This document shows, piece by piece, positions 18,277-25,812 of a stretch of DNA of 64,000 nucleotides. Position 1 is the first letter of the stretch. The number at the start of each line of letters is the position of its first letter. This DNA comes from CALCCV01 sp964388665 (GTDB lineage Bacteria > Bdellovibrionota > Bdellovibrionia > Bdellovibrionales > Bdellovibrionaceae). The stretch is from the NCBI GenBank assembly GCA_964388665.1, contig CAYMBJ010000005.1, forward strand, positions 37,597 to 101,596. Reading direction: 5' to 3'. Under the pieces are notes generated by a model. It made no database searches and had not been told where the DNA came from. It saw only the letters and a list, made by a program, of their open reading frames with translations. A program made the position numbers and the translations under genes.

Positions 18277-18290
18277 GCGAGGGTTGTGCC
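18277..18290 (-). promoter_or_regulatory. Sigma54-like -24/-12 element upstream of the small exported protein
   Basis: On the minus strand a GG (18290-18289) and a GC (18278-18277) are separated by exactly 10 bases, within CGGCAC-AACCC-TCGCAA. The sigma54 consensus is TGGCAC-N5-TTGCA. The spacing and most conserved bases fit; the -12 TT reads TC. It lies 62 bases before the start codon of the 79-residue gene. No sigma54 activator gene is visible in the window. Confidence 0.35.
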
Positions 18291-18295
18291 GAGAT

Positions 18296-18398
18296 GAGAC
18301 ACTTCTAGGGCCATTTGAATTGATTTGAGACACTTTTGTCTTTGGAACGTATCAAATTGACATAAATGAGGCGACGACTGTCTAAGTTTGAGACGTTT
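18296..18398 (+). promoter_or_regulatory. Three phased GAGAC direct repeats
   Basis: GAGACACTT at 18296-18304, GAGACACTT at 18327-18335 and GAGACGTTT at 18390-18398 are offset by 31 and 63 bases, close to 3 and 6 turns of B-DNA, so all lie on one face. The middle copy extends to AGAC-N6-GTCT. They lie between the divergent small-protein gene and the TPR/winged-helix regulator gene, as expected for binding sites of that regulator or of an enhancer-binding protein. Confidence 0.4.
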
Positions 18399-18655
18399 AG
18401 AGGTGTCAGGCGGTACACACCGACGACGAAAACAACAATGTCCCATTAGGTGCGGATTTATCTGTATGGATGAGATAACCATTCTTTATGGCAGAGGTGA
18501 CCTCGACCGAGGTCTAGTCCAGAAGAAATATTTAAGTCTGGGAATATTTTCACAATAAATCGCATTATTATTCTTTTTTATTTATTTTTTTGTTCGGATC
18601 GTGATGCAATCTTTAGTCGAGGCCACACAGTCTTTGGTGTGGCGAAGAGGTGAGA
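18399..18655 (+). promoter_or_regulatory. Leader region of the TPR/winged-helix regulator
   Basis: This gene-free stretch holds a 16-base near-palindrome, GACCTCG-AC-CGAGGTC (18499-18514), an A+T-rich promoter-like tract (about 18525-18597), and a stem-loop (GCCACAC 18622-18628 with GTGTGGC 18637-18643). The stem-loop ends two bases before the AGAGG ribosome-binding site of the next gene, so it could hinder translation initiation. The palindrome is a candidate operator, perhaps for autoregulation. Confidence 0.4.
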
Positions 18656-19771
18656 GTGCGACTAGAAATTGAAATGGAACAACTGGCGTTAGGTAAACTG
18701 TATTTTAAAGCAGTGGACTTTGATCAAGCGATCAGCCGTTTGCAAAATTCAATGGAAGAGGCCAAAAAAGTTGGCCAATGGCGTACCTATTCTGATTCGT
18801 TAGCCATTCTCTTAAGAATTTACGCTGATCGAATGGAATTCAAAAAGGTCAAAGGGCTTTGCCAAGGTCTTTTTGAATTGAGCTCGGTCAATCCTGTACT
18901 GCAAACATCGAAGATTTTGTACACTCTGGGAATTTGTCGCTCCTACCAAGGGCAGTTGCCAGAAGCACGAGACTGCTTTCGCAAAAGTCTCGAGCTCGCA
19001 GGTCAAAATAGCGATGCTGCAGGAGATGGTCTCCATGCTGAGTATGGTATGGCAATATGTATGACAATGGAAAAGAAGTGGTTTGAAGCGCTCATTGCTT
19101 TGAAGTCTCTAAAAGCCAAAAAAGAATTGATTCGTTTTGGAGATTTGGAAATGTCGGCAGCACTGCTTGAGGCTGTATGCTATCGTGAGACCGGAGATTT
19201 AGATGCAGCACTAAACTTAGTTCAGGAGATCAAGCTGCGTGCGTCAGCTCAGCAGAATTTGTACTTGGTGATCAATTCGCTGTTTGTGGCCGGAACCATC
19301 TATCGACGTAGGAAAGATTGGGAGAGGGCCTTATCGAATTTCTATTTATTGAAGGATTTGGTGTCAGAAAAAGACCTTAAGCACACGGCCCTGCAAATCA
19401 ATGAACAAATTGAGGGTACCTTTTTAGATAGATCGAGTAAAATTCGAATTATGATTCGCGAAGGAAAAAAGACAACTTTGGCGATCGAGAACAAGGGTGA
19501 AATCAAAATTGGCCAAAAGTGGATTTTGCTTGAGCTGCTCAAGATTTTTGGCAACTCGAATGGCGAAGTATTGATGAAAGAGGATATTGTAAAAAGACTT
19601 TGGAACGAAGAATACAATCCTATGGTTCATGACAATAAGGTCTACGTGACCATAAAGCGACTGCGGCAACTCTTAGAAGAGGACGAAAAGAATCCAGCGG
19701 TGATACTTCATGCACCGGGAGGATACCGATTTTCGACGGGAGCAGAGGTTGTTGTGGAGCGAGCAAATTAG
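18656..19771 (+). CDS. TPR-domain transcriptional regulator with C-terminal winged helix
   Basis: A protein of about 371 residues; GTG 18656 is placed best relative to AGAGG, with GTG 18650 and ATG 18674 as alternatives. Residues about 1-260 are repeated helical hairpins of tetratricopeptide type (for example the segment around Y-Q-G-Q-L-P-E-A-R-D-C-F). Residues about 275-365 form an OmpR/PhoB-type winged helix with I-V-K-R-L-W, Y-V-T-I-K-R-L-R-Q-L-L and the wing G-G-Y-R-F. The domain order is the reverse of SARP regulators, and no receiver domain is present. It probably senses a protein or peptide partner. Target sites may be the repeats at 18296-18398. Confidence 0.7.
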   Translation: MRLEIEMEQLALGKLYFKAVDFDQAISRLQNSMEEAKKVGQWRTYSDSLAILLRIYADRMEFKKVKGLCQGLFELSSVNPVLQTSKILYTLGICRSYQGQLPEARDCFRKSLELAGQNSDAAGDGLHAEYGMAICMTMEKKWFEALIALKSLKAKKELIRFGDLEMSAALLEAVCYRETGDLDAALNLVQEIKLRASAQQNLYLVINSLFVAGTIYRRRKDWERALSNFYLLKDLVSEKDLKHTALQINEQIEGTFLDRSSKIRIMIREGKKTTLAIENKGEIKIGQKWILLELLKIFGNSNGEVLMKEDIVKRLWNEEYNPMVHDNKVYVTIKRLRQLLEEDEKNPAVILHAPGGYRFSTGAEVVVERAN

Positions 19772-19846
19772 GAAGTTGGAGTTTTACAGTCAGTTACTTG
19801 AACGTAGTGGAAATGAAAATGGTGCAAGATGCACGGGGAGACACAT

Positions 19847-20212
19847 ATGAAAAAAGCAATCGGAGTATTATTGGGAACATTGCTGTTGGCCAATGTTGCA
19901 ATGGCCAGAGGCGGTGACTTGATATTTCCTTGGAATGAAGCTGAAATGACAAATACGTTGGGCGTCTGGGAATCTTCAGAGTACGGCGTGGTCGTGGCAT
20001 TGAAGGAAAGAGAAAATTTTTGCGCGATTTTTGTAAAGGATGAATCTGGATTCGGCCTGGGTCAGCAGAGAGTCGATTGTGATCAAATGATCATTGCCGA
20101 AGACCTGAAGGTGGCTTCAGAGGATGCTGAAATTCTCCTCGACAGAGTGGGTGGCAGAAAGAGTCACATGATCGTCCAAGACATTCTATTGATCTTAGAG
20201 AGAACTGAGTAG
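19847..20212 (+). CDS. Small exported protein, unknown function
   Basis: A 121-residue protein from ATG 19847, preceded by GGGGAGA; an ATG at 19829 would add six residues without a better signal. The signal peptide ends near A-M-A-R. The mature part is a compact, Glu/Asp-rich domain with two cysteines. No family is recognised. It is followed after 4 bases by the secreted metallopeptidase gene, so the two are probably co-expressed; a chaperone or inhibitor role is conceivable but not shown. Confidence 0.6.
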   Translation: MKKAIGVLLGTLLLANVAMARGGDLIFPWNEAEMTNTLGVWESSEYGVVVALKERENFCAIFVKDESGFGLGQQRVDCDQMIIAEDLKVASEDAEILLDRVGGRKSHMIVQDILLILERTE

Positions 20213-20216
20213 CTGC

Positions 20217-21092
20217 ATGATGAGGAGTGCGCTGCTGGCATCGTGTGCCAGCGTCATTCTGTCAGTGGGCATCGCGGCGGCGAGCCCTTTGTCTGAGCCC
20301 GTGGGCAAGGGGTGCTATCCTCAAAGAAATTTTATGGCAGGGTATTTTGCAAAAGGAATATTTAAGCCGGTCATTCCTTTGAGTGAAATTGAAAAGATCA
20401 GTGACGGATTTGAAAAAATGTTTGCTCCGCAATTGGCGGACCTAGGGCAAGAATTGGATGTTGAATTGGATGACACTGCCACAGAGTTCAATGCCTTTGC
20501 TTGGACCGAAGGGCAGAGGAGTGTGATTCGTTTGAATTCAAAAGCAATCGCATTCCAACCCATGGTGAATAAGGATGTGGTGGCCCTATTGCTGTGTCAT
20601 GAACTGGGCCATCATCTTGGCGGTGCGCCTCTGAAGTCGGATTCGCAGATGTCGGTGGAGGGACAGGCGGATTATTTTGCCACGGCTAAATGCATGCGCC
20701 AGTTTTTGAAGACGCCTCTCTTTGCTGGAGATAAGATTAAAGAGCATCCCTACGCCCAAAATTACTGCTCCTATTTCTTTGTTCGTGAAGAGGCGCAGCT
20801 GTGTGCAAGAAGCATTGCGGCCAGCGAGCAGCTTTCTATTATTGGTGCAAATTTAAATCTTGAACCAATGCCAAAATTGACTTCCTTTGATAAAAGCGTG
20901 GTGAAGGAAGTTCCTCTCGAAGGACACTCCTCCGCTCAATGCCGTTTGGATTCATTGCGGGCCGGCGGTTTCTGCCGCCTCTCAGAGCGCACACCCATGA
21001 CCAAGACGGCACCCAATTTGGGTTCTTGCCTCGAAGATCAGACCTCGCAATTTGAAGTGCGGCCGCGGTGCTGGTTTATTCGCGCATTCTAA
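20217..21092 (+). CDS. Exported HExxH zinc metallopeptidase-like protein
   Basis: A 291-residue protein with a signal peptide (about 1-22). It carries a zinc-binding H-E-L-G-H motif at about 128-132 (L-L-C-H-E-L-G-H-H-L-G-G). About 20 residues on is E-G-Q-A-D-Y-F-A-T, a plausible glutamate third ligand of a gluzincin such as M48-type peptidases. Eight or more cysteines in the mature part suggest disulfides and periplasmic or secreted location. The family is not identified precisely. Its 3' end overlaps the convergent secretin gene by 17 bases. Confidence 0.65.
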   Translation: MMRSALLASCASVILSVGIAAASPLSEPVGKGCYPQRNFMAGYFAKGIFKPVIPLSEIEKISDGFEKMFAPQLADLGQELDVELDDTATEFNAFAWTEGQRSVIRLNSKAIAFQPMVNKDVVALLLCHELGHHLGGAPLKSDSQMSVEGQADYFATAKCMRQFLKTPLFAGDKIKEHPYAQNYCSYFFVREEAQLCARSIAASEQLSIIGANLNLEPMPKLTSFDKSVVKEVPLEGHSSAQCRLDSLRAGGFCRLSERTPMTKTAPNLGSCLEDQTSQFEVRPRCWFIRAF

Positions 21093-22644
21093 ATTTCTTT
21101 TTTATTTGCTCAGAACCCGTGCTCGCTGAAGTCTTAATGATTGGTGTCACGAAGACCACAAACTGCGTTTGTGCACGTTGAAATTTTTTAGAAGCATAGA
21201 TGCTTAGAATGGCGTTCTGCAATCCCTCCGGTGGCCGATTGTAATCGGTCGTGGTGGAGTTTTTTATGAGTCCACCGATGGCGGCACTTTGCCGATCGCG
21301 CACGCTCACTGACGTGACCACTGAGTTTTTTGCGACAATGGGTTCACTTCGTGACGAGAATCCTGTCAGATTGCTTAGCTCAAAATTTAGGTCCATTGAC
21401 ACAGTTCCGGATTTGTCTGCAGAGATTTTTGGAGTTACGTTGGCAGTGAGGCCCACATCAGCAAATCCAGTGCCCTGGGTGTTGTCAGGGCCAATGATGG
21501 GATAGGGCTGCTTGGTATTTTGCGCAATCGTCCCCTGGCGGCCATCTTGAACAATGAGGGAGGTGCTCTCGAGCACACGGGCATGGCCATGGGTTTTGGC
21601 CCAGTTGAGTTTTGGCAACAGGTTGGTGATCGTGCCGACAATACTGGTGGTGGCCGAGCTCTGAGCGCCTTGATTGCCGAACGAAATTCCCGAGCCATCA
21701 TCTAGGCGCGGAACAAACTCAAAGTTAAATGCTTTCTGATAATCTTTCGCCAGTTCCACAAAGTGCACCACAATTTGTATTAGTTTGGGTGGCGGCGCTG
21801 CGGGTCCCTCTTTGATCAAGAGATTGTTGAGCACGGGAACGCCAGCCGGTTTGCGATTTGCCACCGTGGCCGTGAGCTGCTCATCGTTGGGTGCCACGTA
21901 GTTGACGATTTCGGGCATATAGAGTTTGGCAATCGACTCGGCCTTTTGTGATTCCGCCTCTGAGTTGGCGTAACCCTCTAAAACAATCCAATCATTGACG
22001 GTGCGAACTTCAATTTCAGGATTGTTGATGTCACGAGAAATAAACTCTGCGATCTTTTTCATGGCCAGTGGACTCATGGCCACCAATGAAACAACTTGGT
22101 CACCGTACTGCTTTACCACCCCACCAATGCGGCGGAGATCTTTGGGCAGCAGCACTTGGCCATCTATTACGACCCGAGCGTTCATAACCTTTATTGAAAT
22201 TCCCTCAATGTCGCCAAGCAGAGATTGCAGTTCACGCACGACCTTATCGAGCTGTGATTTCTTAACTTCGATGCGGTATTTCACCAACATCTTGCCAGTT
22301 CTTTTATCGTGAATAGTTAGAGAGCGAAAGCCTTCTCTTTTTGGCACGAGCTTTAGGCTTTTTAAGTCATCGGTGCGTGTGGCGGTGACAATGCGAGCAT
22401 AGTCACCCTTCATAGAAATGCGTTTTGGCAGCTTGGGCAGATCGATGGTTTCTTCTAGACCGATGGTCAGATGGATGTATTTTGCATCCTCATCGTCTGC
22501 ATAATCGCTGTCGCCGCCTCTTTGCGCGCTCGCAAGCGGAGCTGAAGCACAGATCAGGACAAAGATCGCCAGAGCTCCCATTGAAAGGGAAAGGCCAACT
22601 TGAAATTTATGAAAAGCTCTTTCGTACATTTGAGCTGCTCTCAT
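21076..22644 (-). CDS. cpaC: Flp/Tad pilus outer-membrane secretin (CpaC/RcpA)
   Basis: A 522-residue secretin. A signal peptide (about 12-40) is followed by an N-terminal pilus secretin beta domain (about 50-110), two BON-like repeats (about 115-245), and the secretin pore domain (about 290-505) with V-P-V-L-N-N-L and a V-T-P near the end. It forms the outer-membrane channel for the Flp pilus. The start ATG is preceded by GGAGAAA. It follows cpaB in a Tad gene string on the minus strand, about 17 kb from the ATPase gene. Confidence 0.88.
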   Translation of the reverse strand: MRAAQMYERAFHKFQVGLSLSMGALAIFVLICASAPLASAQRGGDSDYADDEDAKYIHLTIGLEETIDLPKLPKRISMKGDYARIVTATRTDDLKSLKLVPKREGFRSLTIHDKRTGKMLVKYRIEVKKSQLDKVVRELQSLLGDIEGISIKVMNARVVIDGQVLLPKDLRRIGGVVKQYGDQVVSLVAMSPLAMKKIAEFISRDINNPEIEVRTVNDWIVLEGYANSEAESQKAESIAKLYMPEIVNYVAPNDEQLTATVANRKPAGVPVLNNLLIKEGPAAPPPKLIQIVVHFVELAKDYQKAFNFEFVPRLDDGSGISFGNQGAQSSATTSIVGTITNLLPKLNWAKTHGHARVLESTSLIVQDGRQGTIAQNTKQPYPIIGPDNTQGTGFADVGLTANVTPKISADKSGTVSMDLNFELSNLTGFSSRSEPIVAKNSVVTSVSVRDRQSAAIGGLIKNSTTTDYNRPPEGLQNAILSIYASKKFQRAQTQFVVFVTPIIKTSASTGSEQIKKKFRMRE

Positions 22645-22720
22645 ATTTTCACTTTCTCCTTTCTTTTTTCAACTTCGTTATCATCACGCGCTGTCATGTT
22701 CGCTGCGACCAGAAGCAATG

Positions 22721-23599
22721 TTAGTTTCTCCGTCTTCCCGGAAGTTTGCCTTTATCCTGAACGTCTCCTAGTTGAGGAGTCAGGCCGGCTCCTCCACGAA
22801 GAGCAGAGGGATCAAACGTAATGACGGGTTTCCCCAGTACGCTTTCTGCTGTGGAGCTTGGCATTCGTGGGGCAATGGCGCGGTCATTCGGATTGCGCAA
22901 AATCATAAAAATATTCCCCGGCTGCGTTGATAGCAGAAAAACCATGTCCTGAGCGTCTTTCGGGCTCACTTCAATTGTTATTGTATTGTATTTCGAGTCT
23001 CCAGAGAGAGAGATTCCACTTAGATTTTTTCCAGAGGCGTCTAAATCAAATACACGTGGAATGTTGTTCAATACTGAGACACCGGTGGCGAGCACCGTCA
23101 CATCTTGCATCAGGACTGAAGTCTCGCGCTTGGAGTTGAGCCCTTTGCCAGCATCCAGCGCGACAATGATGTCGATGCGATCTCCGGGGCGAATCAACTT
23201 GGCCACGGCTCTGGTTTCGTCAACGGGAATTGCCAGCGCGCGCTTTGTAGGTGCCACTTGCAAACTGATTCCTGTATCGGGACCCGGTGTGAGCAATTGA
23301 TTTTTGGTGATCTGCTGACCCTTTTTTATGGGAATGGCTGCCACATTGCCAACGATCTCTTCGGGAATGGACACAGCGTCTGGCTCCAGATACTTTCCTG
23401 GGCGCTCCACGGTTTCCACCATGGTGTCGTAAATGGTTTGCATCTCAGCAATGTCTTGTTTGGCAACAATGACTCTCTTGCTGGCGCCAAACTGCTTGTC
23501 GTACTCCGCCTTCTTTTCTTGAGAGTAGCTATAAAGTAAGAATGTGGCAAAAACTCCGGCTCCTAGTGAAAGCCAAAGATTTTTTGTTTCATTTCCCAT
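22721..23599 (-). CDS. cpaB: Flp pilus assembly protein CpaB/RcpC
   Basis: A 292-residue protein with one N-terminal membrane anchor (about 7-25), then a SAF/antifreeze-like domain (about 40-100; A-I-P-I-K-K-G-Q-x-I-T-K-N-Q-L) and an RcpC-type C-terminal domain (about 105-270; G-D-R-I-D-I-I-V-A-L-D-A). CpaB is a periplasmic Tad component acting with the secretin. I chose ATG 23599, with GAGGAG 8 bases upstream, over the TTG at 23605. Confidence 0.88.
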   Translation of the reverse strand: MGNETKNLWLSLGAGVFATFLLYSYSQEKKAEYDKQFGASKRVIVAKQDIAEMQTIYDTMVETVERPGKYLEPDAVSIPEEIVGNVAAIPIKKGQQITKNQLLTPGPDTGISLQVAPTKRALAIPVDETRAVAKLIRPGDRIDIIVALDAGKGLNSKRETSVLMQDVTVLATGVSVLNNIPRVFDLDASGKNLSGISLSGDSKYNTITIEVSPKDAQDMVFLLSTQPGNIFMILRNPNDRAIAPRMPSSTAESVLGKPVITFDPSALRGGAGLTPQLGDVQDKGKLPGRRRN

Positions 23600-23641
23600 G
23601 GGCAAGAACTCCTCATAGCAGTTTTAAATAAGGGCGAGCTT

Positions 23642-24136
23642 TTATTCATCTCGACCGCATTTAAAATTAAGACACATCCCATAGGTCGGTTGAATCCACA
23701 CAGGACTGAAGCCTTCAGAGCCTTCAATTCTCTCGCCGGGCTTTATTTGACTTAATGAAGCTCCATGTTCAGCTGGGCTGCCGCGATCTTGGTCGAGCCC
23801 CGCCTGGCCCTTGACGTAGGCAATGTCTCTGACCACAGCAAACCAAAGCACATTTCCCTTTGGACGCTGTTCGCCTATGGTGCCGTGCCAGCGCACTTCC
23901 TGTTCGTGATAGAATGTTGAGCCCACCCCCGAATCGCGAAAGTAATTGAGAGAGGGGCGATGGCGAAAGGTTTCAAAAGTATAATTTCGTGATGAGATAC
24001 TGGTGAGTATTGCCGTATGAATCACCGTAAAAAAGCCAATAGTAAAGTTCAACAGAATCACTACAATTGCGAATATCGGTATGATTTCAAATATTGCCAT
24101 TCCTGACTGATCATTAAGCCTACGTCTTTTTAACAT
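23642..24136 (-). CDS. TadE-like minor pilin
   Basis: A 164-residue protein. A basic leader R-R-R-L-N-D-Q-S-G is followed by a hydrophobic helix M-A-I-F-E-I-I-P-I-F-A-I-V-V, i.e. the class III prepilin pattern with Gly at the cleavage position and Glu at +5. The C-terminal part is periplasmic with two cysteines near the end. TadE-type pseudopilins are processed by the Tad prepilin peptidase. The start overlaps the end of the preceding pilin-like gene by 7 bases. Confidence 0.75.
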   Translation of the reverse strand: MLKRRRLNDQSGMAIFEIIPIFAIVVILLNFTIGFFTVIHTAILTSISSRNYTFETFRHRPSLNYFRDSGVGSTFYHEQEVRWHGTIGEQRPKGNVLWFAVVRDIAYVKGQAGLDQDRGSPAEHGASLSQIKPGERIEGSEGFSPVWIQPTYGMCLNFKCGRDE

Positions 24137-24849
24137 CCGTTGTCCTCGATGGCGGCATAGCCCGTGTCTGCGGTGCCAGAATTGAGCTGTGAGGAGCCAT
24201 TACTGAATCTGGAATCCAAACCCATTATGGCAGGCATCCGTCTTTTGATGTTGAGGTCCTGGCACTCTTCAGTGCTAGGCTCGCGAAAGAGAAAAGCTGT
24301 AATGTTTGCCGAAAACTCTTCTGGGTCCTCGAGATAGGTGCTACCTAAAAATGGAAAATCCTTGCTCAAGAGCTTCAACTCCAGAGGTACAATCACTCCT
24401 GTAGGCGGAATGCGTTGATACACCTCTGAATTGGGGCCCTCATACTGTCTAAAGTAATCACTCTCGTCTTTTCCAGTCTTGAACTGCGGGGTGCCTACGG
24501 TGAACCAGTCGCTATCAAATAGAAAACGCCACAGTTGGTCCTTTTTGAAACTATCAAATTTGCGTTGGCCATTGGCCTCTTGTTCAGTAGGGTTGAGATC
24601 GGCTGCAGATGCAGCTCTTGAGGTGGAGTACGCCATGTACTGGACGATTTCAGTGATAGAAAAACTAAAGGCCATCATATAAATTAAAGAGCAGAGAATA
24701 ATAGAGACTATAAAAGAAAATAAAAACTCAGAAAGAACCAGGCCACTGTTGTTACACAGGACACCGTGGTCAATTTTGCCCAGTGGGAAGATAGGTGGCT
24801 TTGCGTTCAATGTCGTTTGCATGTTTGGTTCTCGCTGTGGCTGGCTCAT
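24130..24849 (-). CDS. TadE/TadF-like pilin-type protein with long leader
   Basis: A 239-residue protein. About 37 leader residues precede N-N-S-G, then L-V-L-S-E-F-L-F-S-F, a class III prepilin cleavage site with Glu at +5 and a hydrophobic helix, followed by a periplasmic domain of about 175 residues. GGAG lies 7 bases before ATG 24849, supporting this start although it creates an 80-base overlap with the preceding gene. No alternative ATG, GTG or TTG start close to the cleavage site exists downstream of that gene's stop. Confidence 0.65.
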   Translation of the reverse strand: MSQPQREPNMQTTLNAKPPIFPLGKIDHGVLCNNSGLVLSEFLFSFIVSIILCSLIYMMAFSFSITEIVQYMAYSTSRAASAADLNPTEQEANGQRKFDSFKKDQLWRFLFDSDWFTVGTPQFKTGKDESDYFRQYEGPNSEVYQRIPPTGVIVPLELKLLSKDFPFLGSTYLEDPEEFSANITAFLFREPSTEECQDLNIKRRMPAIMGLDSRFSNGSSQLNSGTADTGYAAIEDNGC

Positions 24850-25015
24850 CTAAGACTCCAGTTTCGATGAGTCCACTCAGTTTTGTCCATGGACCCCCGA
24901 CCAGTTTTGCTAAAGATTGATTCTCGCGCAATTGTCCTAGGCCAAAGATTACAAACGAAAGTGTCACCACCATCATCAGGATGTTTTCGACCAAAACTTG
25001 ACCCTGTTGGTTCAT
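24770..25015 (-). CDS. Small pilin-like protein of the Tad cluster
   Basis: An 81-residue protein whose N-terminus M-N-Q-Q-G-Q-V-L-V-E-N-I-L-M-M-V-V reads as a very short leader, a Gly at residue 5, Glu at +5 and a hydrophobic helix, like Flp/TadE class III pilins. The C-terminal half is polar. Its last 80 bases overlap the next gene in another frame, which is unusual in this otherwise tightly packed but non-overlapping string. Its ribosome-binding site is weak. Confidence 0.6.
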   Translation of the reverse strand: MNQQGQVLVENILMMVVTLSFVIFGLGQLRENQSLAKLVGGPWTKLSGLIETGVLDEPATARTKHANDIERKATYLPTGQN

Positions 25016-25029
25016 ATTCGCATCTCGCT

Positions 25030-25218
25030 TTACTGAGCTTGCCAGCCGGGCCGCTTGTCGTTTGCAGGAATAAAGCCCTCTCCGATTCGCAGGTGCTTCT
25101 CAACACGTTGAGCGAGGACAGGTCCAGAATTTTGGAAGGCCGTCTTTGGCGCCTCCACCATAAATTTCAGACCGATCAGCAGCATGCAGGTCATAAGAAG
25201 AATGTATTCAACCGTCAT
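25030..25218 (-). CDS. Leaderless Flp-pilin-like small protein
   Basis: A 62-residue protein with AAGGAG before ATG 25218. It starts M-T-V-E-Y-I-L-L-M-T and continues as a hydrophobic helix, so it begins almost exactly where a processed Flp pilin (x-x-x-x-E-Y) would. An in-frame TAA four codons upstream excludes a longer leader. It lies between the Flp pilin gene and another pilin-like gene. It may be inserted without prepilin peptidase, or act as a pilus regulator or chaperone. Confidence 0.65.
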   Translation of the reverse strand: MTVEYILLMTCMLLIGLKFMVEAPKTAFQNSGPVLAQRVEKHLRIGEGFIPANDKRPGWQAQ

Positions 25219-25273
25219 GATGGCTCCTTAAGGGCAATGGCAATAGTTGCCAAAAATTATTGTCGAAATAAGA

Positions 25274-25471
25274 CTAGTTGCCGTCGAACTCGCCCAACTG
25301 ATCAGAGAGCTGGCCAATCTTGCCTTCAAGGGCGCCTTTGATCTGCTTCTTAAACATCAGCACCAAGCCGACAACTAAGACCAACAGCAAAATGTACTCT
25401 GTCATTCCCTGGCCACGTTTATCATTTAGAGACTTGCCAAAAAAGTTCTTTGCTCGCTTGACCAATTTCAT
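25274..25471 (-). CDS. flp: Flp-type major pilin candidate
   Basis: A 65-residue protein preceded by GGGAGGAAAG. A basic leader ends R-G, then Q-G-M-T-E-Y-I-L-L-L-V-L-V-V-G, the Flp motif G/xxxxEY followed by the hydrophobic assembly helix and a short Lys-rich, then acidic, tail. It is the first gene of the minus-strand Tad string (25471 to 21076) and the best candidate for the structural subunit of the type IVb pilus. Confidence 0.85.
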   Translation of the reverse strand: MKLVKRAKNFFGKSLNDKRGQGMTEYILLLVLVVGLVLMFKKQIKGALEGKIGQLSDQLGEFDGN

Positions 25472-25571
25472 TCTTTCCTCCCGTTAGCTGAGTCCATCAC
25501 CTTATCGGCGAAATATTGCCGGCGCTAAAGAGAAGAATGTAATTTTAGGTAAACTTACTCTTTGAAACTTC

Positions 25572-25600
25572 TTGACCCATCTGAACAACAAACCTAAAGT
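25572..25600 (+). promoter_or_regulatory. Sigma70-like promoter reading away from flp
   Basis: TTGACC (25572-25577) and TAAAGT (25595-25600) are separated by 17 bases and point rightward. A GGAGGTAGGGGA ribosome-binding region and a 24-codon reading frame follow at once. The rest of 25472-25812 holds the flp upstream region and the mltG 3' side; I see no further element. Confidence 0.4.
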
Positions 25601-25619
25601 GGAGGTAGGGGAAAAAATA

Positions 25620-25694
25620 ATGTCAAGACAGATCATCTTTTTATACGTCGTTTGTGTAGTTGCTCTTTTTGTTGTCAATATCGTAGTCAGTTAG
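25620..25694 (+). CDS. Possible 24-residue membrane microprotein
   Basis: ATG 25620 is followed by 23 codons and TAG. After S-R-Q the peptide is almost entirely hydrophobic (Ile, Leu, Val, Phe, Ala), i.e. one membrane helix. Promoter-like boxes (25572-25600) and AGGGGA 8 bases before the ATG are correctly placed. Its position upstream of and divergent from the Flp pilin operon suggests a small membrane effector or a leader. It is very short, so chance cannot be excluded. Confidence 0.35.
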   Translation: MSRQIIFLYVVCVVALFVVNIVVS

Positions 25695-25812
25695 GCTTTG
25701 GCCTAGACTGCAAAAAGCACAATCTGGACGTGGCTCTCTAAAAGTTCATCACTTTTTCACAAGATGTATTGATTTTTTTTCTATTTAAATTCCAATTTCG
25801 ATTCAAGATTAA

